From Sindora glabra (Eukaryota > Streptophyta > Magnoliopsida > Fabales > Fabaceae): DNA of 64,000 bases. Location: positions 5,771,001-5,835,000 of the forward strand of contig CM035236.1 in assembly GCA_020226215.1 (NCBI GenBank), written 5' to 3'. The stretch's first letter is position 1, and each line of letters starts with the position of its first letter. Shown here in pieces: positions 13,501 through 24,440 of the stretch. The notes beneath the pieces are model-generated. The model was not told the DNA's origin and searched no databases. It saw only the letters and a list, made by a program, of their open reading frames with translations. A program made the translations under genes and the position numbers.

Positions 13501-15364
13501 ATTGTTTGTCTCTAGACTAGCATTATAGAGATTAGCAATGAAATGGACAGTTATTTTTATTAAATAGCTAGTAATTTCTTTACATTTTTACAAATTTTAG
13601 TCATGAATTCCATTACTTAAGAGGGTATCTAATCCTTCACAATCACTTCCCTAACTTAAAATAGCTTACTATAACATGAATGTAAAACATATGAATCAAA
13701 TCCAACCTTTCATCATTATTCTTTCCTAGCTATTCATCCATTTCTCAAGCATTAAAAATATTTGTCTATTTTGGTAACATTACTTATCCATTTTTTCGCT
13801 TCATCATAAATTTAGGAATTTAAGCTAAGAATCTATTCACTTGGGTTAAGGAAGGATGGGACATGTATCATCCATTACTCAGGTGCTTAAATCCTTTAAG
13901 ATTTCAAGATAAAATCGATAATCATGTTTCTATTTTTCTTTTAAGTTCAAAAATGTTTTAATAGAGTTTTGAAATGAAGAGTTGCTAGATGTTTATATGA
14001 TTTTGTAACCTTACCTTGCCTAAATAGCCACTCAACCTCCATCTTCTCATTTACTTTATTAGTTCTATAGGTTGATGTAAGATTTGAGGTGGATGAGAAA
14101 GAGGAAGAAGGTTTTCGATTTTATTAGAAAGAAAAAGAATTGGGAGGAATGTCGGGTGCTTGGGGAATATAAAAGGCATAAAGATAATTTTGACTTTAGC
14201 TCCATAAATTTCTAACTTCTACTTTATTGTTCATTTAAGCTTATACCACTTCCAATTATGGAGTTTCAAATATTAATTGATAAAAATTAAATTTCTCTTA
14301 AGAAAATATAATAGTATCACTTTTTAAAATGAATTTTTTTAATTTAACTAAAATATTGATTATGGTTAACCTCCATATTGTTATGTGAATGGTAGTAATC
14401 CTTTTAATTAAGGGTGAAAATGACTCAAGTCAAGTCAAATTTTAATATAGATATGTAAGATCTGTTTCAAAATCTTTAAGCTTACATCTAATTTGTGACT
14501 TGCTTGTACATTAAAATTTCAGCCTGACTTAATTCATTTATAAAATTTAAGAAACTTAGATTAATTTGTTGACATATTTAGGCTTAATTATTGAAATCTA
14601 AATAAATTATCGATAAGTTTATAAGCTTGAGCATGTAGGCCATAAATCAATTCTTTTGTAAAAAGAATGAGAAATTTGTTAAATAATAAAGCATCATTTG
14701 AAGTTATGTCTCTAATTTATAGAATAGTTAATGATTCAACATAAAAAATTATAATCATATTTATTTGAAATAAAAAAATTAAATGATACAATAATGTAAA
14801 TTTATTATACTTGAGAACTTCAAATTAAGTAAATTAATGGTTGGGTTGAAGAAAGATAGCAATTAAAATATAATTATATTAACCAATTTATAAGTACAAA
14901 ATTAGAATAATATATTAATTAAATAAGTCAATAATAAATCAGCAAGTTAAACCTAAGATTAAATAAGTCTATCTATTTAATAATAAATAGATCAATATAT
15001 AAACTTGATCTTAATTTATTTAATTAAATAAATAAAGCAAATCAAACTTTTTAACAAATCAAATTATAAGCTGCATAAGGAGGATAAGGTTTATTTTGTC
15101 CCCACCCTTAATCTCCATCTATTTTTTAAAAAATATTTTTGGTATAAAAATTTTATTTTCTTATATATAAATAAATAAGTAACATATGTCTCTATAATTT
15201 ATGATTAAAAATGTGATATCAAAAGTATGATGGTGAAAAAAAAATCTTCTTTATAAAAGAAAAAATTATTTTTATCAATTTTTTATATTTAATTTTAAAG
15301 ATTTAAATAATTTCTTATTATTTTAATATTTTATAATTATATTTCTCCAAAAAATATATTTTCT
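13501..15364. other. AT-rich intergenic DNA
   Basis: No gene is recognised. The composition resembles the flanking repeat block, and a pyrimidine/purine-rich patch near 14.09-14.15 kb interrupts it. Frames are short in all phases. Confidence 0.55.
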
Positions 15365-16137
15365 CCCAAAAGAATTTTGGCTTTTTGCTAAATGGAGTGT
15401 TAGATTAAAAGCAAATTCCCAAAGTGATGCTGTTTTGAAACAATTTCCCGAAATGATGTCAATGTTTTCTTTTAAGAAAAAAAGAATTAAAGTTGGAAAG
15501 CGTTTCTTTGGGCAACTTCTTCCAAGTGGAAGAATTTTGCTATGTGTAGCATTATTTAATTTATTTGGTATGAATGATGAATTTTTCTTTTGAGTTTAAT
15601 ATTTAATTTTTCTGTAATTAGAATCTGTTGCATAATTTTATTCTATTTGTTTAATTAAAATTATGATATATATTTCACAGGCATTGTATTATTTAATTTC
15701 TTAAATACGTATGATAAACTTTTTTCTCCTGATTTTAGTTGTTAACTTTTTTGTAATTAGAATTTATTGTATAATCTTATTTTATTTGTTTGATTAAAAT
15801 TGTGATATTTAAATTTCAAATGTATAGTATTATTTTATTTAATTATTATGTATGTTGAAATTTTATGATTTAATATTATATAAAAATATTAAATATATAA
15901 AAAATTTAACTATTAAATTATTAAACAAAATTTATTATTATTGTTATTATTGTTAGAAACGTTGATTCTGGCATGAAGATTCTTCCTCTTGGAAGAGGTA
16001 ACACAAAGCACCGTTTTCAACTTTAATTTTTTTTTTTTTTTTGGAAGAAAAACTTGACATTATTTCGGAAAAACAGCATCATTTTGGAAATTTATTTTTA
16101 ATGTATCACTCCACCGGGCAAAAGGCCAAGAATTGGG
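15365..16137. mobile_element. non-autonomous element with long (~170 bp) terminal inverted repeats
   Basis: The left arm (about 15365-15555) and right arm (about 15957-16137) are inverted copies. The left reads GGCTTTTTGC...TGGAGTGTTAGATTAAAA...AGTGATGCTGTTTT, and the right, reversed, reads GGCCTTTTGC...TGGAGTGATACATTAAAA...AATGATGCTGTTTT, continuing to CTTCCAAG-GGAAGAAT. Between the arms lie two to three diverged direct copies of about 135 bp (starting near 15546, 15682 and 15818). No transposase frame is present. TIR length suggests a Mutator-like MITE, but no target-site duplication could be confirmed. Confidence 0.6.
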
Positions 16138-16400
16138 GTCTAACGATGGATGCGTAACTGTCATAACATGTAACTCTAGCTCGAAATGTTGGACCTACGA
16201 TTCAGGGAGTCTGTCAAAGGTCGTTGACCACTGAGGTTTGTCGTAGAACCCACTTCCCGCCATATTTATTCTCTGTTTGGAATCATAAATTATTATTTCG
16301 ACAAGTTCTCCTCGGAAATTCTTTTCTTTGGTCGATTTAACCGCGTCTCGTAGTTGATTGGGCTGCCGCTTTGATGATGATGATGATGATTACTACTTCT
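16138..16400. other. mixed-composition island, no gene assigned
   Basis: This stretch is clearly less AT-rich than its surroundings. It contains GGTCGTTGACCACTGA (W-box core TTGACC) and CCGCGTCTCG, and ends in a (GATGAT)n run at about 16373-16393. A minus-strand frame of about 60 codons is open but has no early ATG and no recognised homology. It could be a promoter remnant or unique noncoding DNA. Confidence 0.4.
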
Positions 16401-16849
16401 TTTAATTTTGAATAGACATATTTAGTATTTATAATGTTAATTTTTATAATTATTTTTAAAATTTATTTATAAATAAATGATAAATTATACCTATATAATA
16501 TATTTTTTATAATTTTGAAAAGAATCTAAAATCATATTGTATAAATACAAAAATAAAAATATAAGGACTATAATTGCATGCTTTTGTATTCGCATCAAAG
16601 AAGCAAAATCTTATCAAAATGATCAAATGCCCTTAAATAAGAAAAAAATCCAAAAATTAGTATACAAGTTAGATCGTTTTCAAATTTGAGTTGCAAAATA
16701 TCCGCACTACACTTGATTTTTTCACAAAGTTGTGTCAAATTAAATGCATCTACCCACTAAAATCATTCACAAAGTAAATGTTAAGTGTAATTTGCTGTTT
16801 ATACAACAATGAAATTAGAGGGTGCAAGTGGTTTACAATTTACAATCCC

Positions 16850-17165
16850 TTAAAATTTTGAAGACTAAAAACCTTATTTTATTCTTTCAAATTTTCAGCT
16901 TCTATTAATTAAATTTTTAAAATAAGATTTATATTAATTTAATTTTTAAAATTTTAAGTTAAAGTAAAATTTTCGTCCCTATGAAAACTAAAATCTGTAT
17001 TAACTTGGTCTCTATGATGTATCAAAATTTTACTTGAACTTAAAACATGAACCAAATTAATATAAATTTTATTTCAAGGACTAAATTGATAGAACTAAAA
17101 ATATGGAGGACTAAAATAGAATTTTACTTAATTTTAAAATTTTTACAATTATAATAGAAAATTAC
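16850..17165. repeat. foldback AT-rich repeat, copy 2
   Basis: It shares the 8.09-8.56 kb pattern: an arm TTTATATTAATTTAATTTTT matched by an inverted AAATTAATATAAATTTTATTT, plus GGACTAAA..GATAG and GGACTAAAATAGAATTTTA segments. No coding capacity is present. Confidence 0.5.
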
Positions 17166-20100
17166 ATACTAATGTAATAAGAATAAAGTTTTTGAAAGAG
17201 ATATAAATATAAATATAAAGTATAAGATCATAATTTTTATAATTAAAAATTAAAAAATTTTATGTTTTATTTTTTTATGTTTTTGTATACTTCTTAAATA
17301 TGAGCTTTTTTATTATATTATACTTTAAAAATAGTTTATAGGCATAAATATTTAGTTGAAACAAAATGTTTATATGACTTATAATTTATAAAATATTTTT
17401 TCTAACTTTCTTCTAACTCTAATTTTATTCTTAGAAAAATATTATTTCCACTTAAATTTACTTGCACTTATTTACATTACACATATAATATAATTATACC
17501 ACAAAGTTACTACTTATTATCCAGTGTTACATCCCTAGCAATCCTAACCCACAATTTCTTATTATTTGATGTTTAGAGATATAACTTATCTCATTCTATA
17601 TTCTAAACCTTTTTCCTAAACTTTGTAAGTAGTATTCCACCTATCCATCTTAAATTTGTGATTTTGTTTAGGATTTAGTATTTATAATGTTTTTGATAAT
17701 TTTGTATGAAATATTTTGCAATAAGATAGTTGACAATGTCCAACAGAATTACTTTTAAAGCTAGTGTAATTGACTATGTAATTAACTATGACATTAATGT
17801 TCTTTAGCTTATCATAGTTAATCACTAACAAGTAAAGTTGCTATTAGGCTTAAGATAGTTGATTACTAACAAGCAGAATTGCCTTTTAAACCTTTGTAAT
17901 TAACTACATAGTCAATTATGGATGCCATAATTCCTCTCTGGACACCTGTAATTAAGTATATAGTTGATTACTACTTGTTATTTTGCAATATCGTATGATA
18001 TGTGGATCTAAATAGTATTATAGGTATATATGTATGTAAGTTAAGTATAGATGACTTCAAATACAAACAACGGTGACAAAAACAAACAAATAAACTATGT
18101 TTATATGAAGAAAGTAGATGAAGTTGCATAATTTGGTCTTAATATATTAAGAGCTTTAAAAAAAAGATTCAATGTATTTGAAGAGGATAATCCATTTATA
18201 GCTATACTTGTGTGCATATGTATGAACTTGAATGTTTGAATTATATATATAGAAGTTGAATTATTGATTATGATGTCTTTATTGTATTGTGATTTGATAA
18301 GAATGATGATGTGAGGGTGTTTATATTCATGTTACTACTTATGTATCGGATCATATACCCATTTCTGAGAGGATAAGGTTGATCACAGAAGGATAAGATT
18401 AGGATTATAAGCAATAAAGATGAAGTGAGTCAAAATGAGGGTATTTGCTTATATGTACTTTAATTGTATTAAAATCTTCTTATGTTAGAAACTATTTTTT
18501 TTTTCATATAGAGCAAGTATCACTTTTAAAAGGGTTATTGGTCATATAAATACTTTGAACGGAAATTGTAAAAGTACATAAGTATGTATATCCCATAATC
18601 ATTAATTATAAAGACTTAAATACAATCTTAAGTGTTTATCTTGCTTTACTTATTTAGTTTTTCACAAAGTTATACCTATTTTAGATAGAATACTTCTTAT
18701 TAAGTCTCCATACTTATTCTTCTTATGAATCCACATTTTAGATACCCAACAAAATGCATTATTTTCACCTCCACCATAACAAGTAAGGTATCTTGCTATA
18801 AGGATCTTGCTTTCACCTTTTATAGATTTAGCAATGAATGGGATGATATTTTTTATAAATTTTAAACAAATGTAATTATGAAAATTAGTGGGCTAAGTCA
18901 CTTTTGCTTGAGATAAAAATTAAGTTCTAGAATGTGCATTGCTTAGTTAGGTTAATTTATGTCTTCTTTTCAAAAAGGTTTATAAGTTAGCTTAACTATT
19001 CTTTTGAAATATAATTCAAACTATAATGAATTTCTTTAAAATGAATATGGATTTAGCTTCTTTAATGATTAAGCATGTATTGTGAATAATTCCTTTGTTG
19101 TGATCGCTAATTAATATGGATAAGACTAATAGGATTATTTAAAGAATAACCCTATATTAGTCATGGTCGTAGGAGGTTATGACATCTAATAATTTTAATA
19201 TTTTTAGAAATATAATTCTTTAGAAATTTAATTATAAAAAATATCATATAATTATATTTAGTTTAATTAGAAATATTTTTCAAAATTACTATAATATTAT
19301 GTTTTGATTAATTTGTATATTTTTAAAATTTTCTTTAGATTATTGAAAATTTCTTCACCAAAAATTGAGTGATTAAATGTAACAAGGGTGGTGGAAAATG
19401 GTAAATGGCAGTGAATAGTGATTAACAGTGATCTAGTGCAATAACTAGTGATGGTGTTAGTTAATGATAATAAGTGACATTTGATAATGGTTCATAGTAG
19501 TTGCCCACAGTTAATAGTAACAAGTAGTGATAAACATTAGATAGTGATGACAAATAGTGGTGAATAGGCAATGGACATTAATAATGATTGATAGTTACTG
19601 ATAGTAAGTATTAATTATTGCTAATCAAGAATGGTTAATAATTATGAATGTTAGTAAAATGAAATATTAATGTTAGCAAAGTTGATATAAAAAGATAAAC
19701 AAAATAATCTATTTATATTATAAAAATGTAGAATATCTATTTTTTCCAATAATATTTTAGAAAATATTAAGTTAAAAATATTTCCATGAATATGATATAA
19801 ATTTTTAACTAATTATGAGAATCAACATTCCTTTAAAATATTTTTAGAAATATGAAAAAGATTTTGCTAATCTAATGTCACAATAAATTCTTAAAGTATA
19901 ACTTTAATCATGTATATATCATATACTTATTGCCTTAAAACTAACAATCAAATATTTTTTTAATTTTAAAAAGTAACTTGTAATTTGTTTAAAATTTAAC
20001 AAAATAATTAATAGGTTTTTTAATATAAAAAATAATATATTAATCAATTAAACTTTAAAAGCATAAATAACATATTTTTGCCATAGTTATTAAACTTACT

Positions 20101-20500
20101 TCAAATCGATTGGTTCAACTGATAAGTCAATGAATTGTTGGTTAATTTAATATGGGTCACATCATCTAATTTTACATGTGAATTGATAAAAAAAATTGAA
20201 TCAATGGTTTTAATTAACCTTAAAAATATTAATTTATTTAATTATTAGATTTTTTGTGACTTAGCTATTTTTTCTTTATTATCATTTTTTGATAAATTAT
20301 AATATAGATTTATTGAATGTGCATTTTTTTAATATTTTTATATACATTTATATTTTTATAATATAAGTAATTGAATCGATAACTCATTGGTTAAATTAAT
20401 AACCTAACAAATCAAGACTTTATCCATCTAGGTGTCCAATTTAGTTTTAATAAATATAAATTTTACCTTATAATTTTACGTTAGTAACATTATTTTGAAA
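17166..20500. other. AT-rich intergenic DNA with low-complexity tracts
   Basis: No gene is seen. Two local patterns stand out. At 17.76-17.97 kb a short motif AGTTRATYACTAACAAG is repeated with GTAATTAACTAYR phrases. At 19.38-19.63 kb a degenerate array of AGTGAT/AATAGTGA/GATAGT words occurs on the plus strand. Everything else is diffuse AT-rich sequence. Confidence 0.5.
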
Positions 20501-22080
20501 TTAATTATGTGTCACCTAAATAAAGGGGGATTGTTATATATTAAATAATATTAAAAATATATTTTAATAAAGTACCTTGAGATTTTTATTCAAAAATTGA
20601 TGAGGGTGGTTAAATTATATTTATCTATGTCAACGTAAAATAAGGTATTTAAATTTTGACCAAATAAATATTATTATATTTTTTATACACGTGTTATTTA
20701 TTGGATGATATAGAAGTTAAGAGCGCATAATTTATAAAATATGAGCATTAGTTTTTGTAGGTAACTTTTACCTATAAGTTTGTAAATTTACAGGAATATC
20801 TTTAAATTTTTGGGTGTGAAGGATCATGATATATGTATATATATATAAATATATATAATGTGATAAATTATTCTTTATAGTAATTTTAAAGTAGTCAAAT
20901 ATTTAAAGGGAGTTCTAGGGAAATAAAACTTCTTTAAGTGAAGGTCAAAATTAATTAAAATAAGAAATGGAAGGTTAAGATTTAAAGAAGTGTGAGTTTA
21001 TGATACATCGAGAAACATTGAAAAGAAACCCTTAGCTTAACTCCTTATTTCTTTTCCCTTTCTCCTTTTTATTTTTAGTTTTTTTGTACTCCTTCTCTCT
21101 TTCTCTTTCTTATCCTCCCTTTTTGTTATCATCTTTCATTTTCTTAATTATCAAGATCTCCGCATGCATCTCCTCATTGGACAACAACTTATGGTCCAAT
21201 GATGAGAGCTCCAATCTATAGTGGGTGAGTAACATTTTAGGTGCAGTGCAGGGTTCTCTATTTGCGGCCACCCCACCTCCGTTTTATCCTAGTAGAGCCA
21301 TAACTAAATGTTAGAGCTTTTCCTTTGACTAACCACTGCTCCGCCATAACCTGTTCCACTAGTAATGGCATTAGGATGCTTCCTCTAGATTGTTTTTAGA
21401 AATGATCATTATATAGGGTTAATTGAGCTTTTCCTTTAACCGATGTTCTAATATAGGTTCATTGTCAGTGGAGCTTCAAAAAAGCTCCCTAAGTAGAGGT
21501 AAGATGATTTACATCATGATATCTTAATATTTCAGCTTGTGTAGTTATAGCTAAAAAAAATTCATTTTTACGTGTTTTGAGAAATATGAGGATAACTTTG
21601 AAAAATGGAATTTTTATACTATAGAATGATAAAATATCATGCTTGTAGTATTTTTAAGATATTAAGCTTTAAGATTTCAGATGATTTGAAATTGATCTAG
21701 AAAATCCATTTACAAGTATTTTGACATACATGATAATACTTATGAAAAATATGATATCTATGATGTAGAATGTTGGGATATTATGGTTAAAGGAATTGTG
21801 GAGGGCTACGTCCTATATTATGAAAGACTCATGTGTGATCCAAGAAATCTTAAATGGGCGAAATAAGAATTGGTGATGGTATTGAAATAAAGCTAAAGAT
21901 ACTAGAAATTAAATGTATAATTTTATGAAATGATATGAATATAGCATTCTTATAACATAAGGTTTTAATATTTTGATTGCTTTATGCTTGGTTAAAAAAA
22001 TTCCATTTTTTTTTATCATTATCATTTTATTTAGGTACTTGATATAAAATTGATAAAATAAAGATATGAGGTTCTAGAAT

Positions 22081-22488
22081 GTTAGATTAACATGCTTTGA
22101 GCACTTTTATATCATAAAAAAATCTAATATTTTTAGTGTCCAAAGTTAATTTAAATAAATCCTTAAAATGTGATAATTTGATCTCATAAGTTTATATTAG
22201 AAAATATAATAAGTTAATAATATTAAATGTTGATGTAGTTCCAAAATAAATCTAGAATGGCAATGTTCAAAAAAAGAGTGAGTGGTTAGATTAACATGCT
22301 TTAAGCATTTTTGTATTATAAAAAAAATCTAATATTTTTAGCTTCCAAAGTTAATTTAAATAAATCCTTAAAATGTGATAATTTGATCTCATCAGTTTAC
22401 ATTAGAAAATATAAGAAGTTGATGATATTAAATGTTGATGTAGTTCCAAAATAAATTTAGAATGGCAATGTTCAACAGAAGAGTGAGT
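22081..22488. repeat. 204-bp direct tandem duplication
   Basis: Copy one (22081-22284) and copy two (22285-22488) both begin GTTAGATTAACATGCTTT and run through ATAAATCCTTAAAATGTGAT and ATTAAATGTTGATGTAGTTC to AATGGCAATGTTCAA. They differ at roughly one position in twelve. The array sits inside the plus-oriented LTR-like block. Confidence 0.85.
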
Positions 22489-23969
22489 AGTTACTCTATA
22501 TTTATGAAACTATCATTATAAAATTATCATTATAATTGAGTATATATCTTATTTTAAAATTTATATAATTCTAATATTGATTGAATGTTGTATTTAAAAT
22601 TCATAAATTCCTTATCAATTATACGAATGTTAAATACATGTATACATGAAATGAAATCCATTTACAATTAGCGAACTTAAATCTCAGCAATTATGATTAT
22701 TTATTTGATTTATATGTTATCAAGATGATTGATTCATTACATGCATATATTTATATAGATATTTAATAGAATGTGGCTATTTCCTAATTTGAAATCTTGA
22801 GATAAAAGTAAAATATCATTGTTACCTAGTAATGCTTGATGACATTTATGCTTAATTGAAGAATAGACTGTGAAAGTATATGTGAACTAAGTGAATATGA
22901 ATTGATCATGATTAGTAAGCATGGTGGTGTTACTGTTAATTGCTGATTGATTTAAATTGAGTTTATTTTGTTACTTATGTGTTGGAAGAATGTAATATAA
23001 GTTGTATTAGAATGTAAATAAATGTTGTGATCATGTAAAAGGGTATGATAATTTTGCTATATAGATATTGTTATGTGCTTAATATTTACCTCATGATGAT
23101 GAAATAGCTATTCATGATGAATTTGCATTGAAATTGTAATATATAAAGCTGAGTTCTAATGTGCATATTATAACATGAATTATATTATGAGTAACATTGA
23201 AAATTGTGAAATGTAATAGGGGTGACAATATGAATATTGGATGAAAAATTCCTAGTAAAAAGCTTGTAGAGGGTATAAAACAAATCATGAAAGTTATAAA
23301 ACAAACCTTAGAGGGATAAGGATAAAAAGTTTGTAGAGGGTAAAAGGTTGACTTAGGTGTTAAAATGTAGATGCATGTGTATTTATTTTAAGTTCTTATA
23401 CATTATGATGTGATATTGAAATCTTCTTGTGATATAATACTAGCGTTGTTGTAACTATGAAAACCTGATTAAGATTGAGCCTTACTGGTTGTTCGAAAGT
23501 TGATAACTATCCAGAATGGGCTGCACTGTGATATAGTAATAATATTGTATAAAATAGAATGGTTGATACTATTATTATTTGTGATTTGGAATAGGAAATT
23601 TAAGTTGTGTGCAGGTAAACATGTCAACTTGGGATTGGTTTTATGTGCTTAAAAAATCCAAGAAATGGATTTGTTGTTGTTATCTACTTTAATACTTAAT
23701 TGGCATATAATAATTTCATATATAATTATTTCAAAGCATATTTATGGTAGATATATACTCATTAATTTTTTGTAATTTATTTTATTTTCAATATTTTCAA
23801 ATTAAATTGAATGCTTTCAAGCTTTGCTGTATTTATGAAGAATGAAGACCGCTTTGTTAGAAAATTTTGACAATTAAATTAAGATCAGAATAAGAATAAA
23901 GATTATGTTAATTTAGTATTTGATATGTTCAATCATTTATTTGTGCATGAATTTTAAGATTCTATAGTA

Positions 23970-23995
23970 TTATATATATATATATATATATATAT
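23970..23995. repeat. (TA)n microsatellite
   Basis: Thirteen TA units lie at the downstream border of the LTR-like block. Confidence 0.85.
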
Positions 23996-24179
23996 TAAGT
24001 TGCTATTATATTTGTAAAAAATATAGATTTTATAATTTAGGATATATAACTTTTGAAAAATGCCTAAAAACAAAAAAATTTATCCATTTTTGACAAAAGT
24101 TTAAAATAAATTTTAAGTCCTTATAAAAAAAATTAATTGTAAATTAGTAAAAACTAAATAACAAAATTTATATCGAGAA

Positions 24180-24440
24180 CGATTGAATTTGGGCCAGACG
24201 TACACCATGAGAAGGGGAAAATGTGATTAGAAAGAGAGATGAAAAAATCATAAAGTGGAACACAGCGGTCGCGTGACCTTACCGGTGTTCGTCGTTTAGC
24301 TACAAGCGTTTTGCAGAACCAACAAACTCATTGACTTGCTGCAGCACATGAGAGAGAATTACGGACTCCATCCATTTCCCGCCTCCCCATACATCTCTCT
24401 CTCTCCACTCTCCTTCCTTAATTCCAATATATTTTTAATT
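24180..24440. promoter_or_regulatory. promoter/leader-like island without a following gene
   Basis: A mixed-composition stretch (GGTCGCGTGACC, CCGGTGTTCGTCG) ends in a CT-rich leader-like run near 24390-24420. That pattern resembles a plant promoter plus 5' leader. No reading frame of recognisable type follows on the plus strand. The function is inferred and weak. Confidence 0.25.

Larger units (their letters stand above)
20500..24000 (+). mobile_element. degraded LTR-like repeat block, plus orientation
   Basis: This block is related in inverted orientation to 8.56-13.5 kb. It has a GTAAATTTACAGG...GAAGGATCATGATATATG segment at about 20.78-20.84 kb, a pyrimidine-rich leader-like tract at 21.04-21.12 kb and GAGGTAAG near 21.50 kb. 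AT-rich DNA follows, containing the tandem duplication at 22.08 kb. No retroelement protein survives. The homology was judged by eye and the borders are approximate. Confidence 0.4.

Noticed and set aside
8558..24000. Intact retrotransposon or endogenous virus genes in the desert
   Set aside because: No frame with protease, reverse transcriptase, RNase H, integrase or coat motifs was found on either strand.
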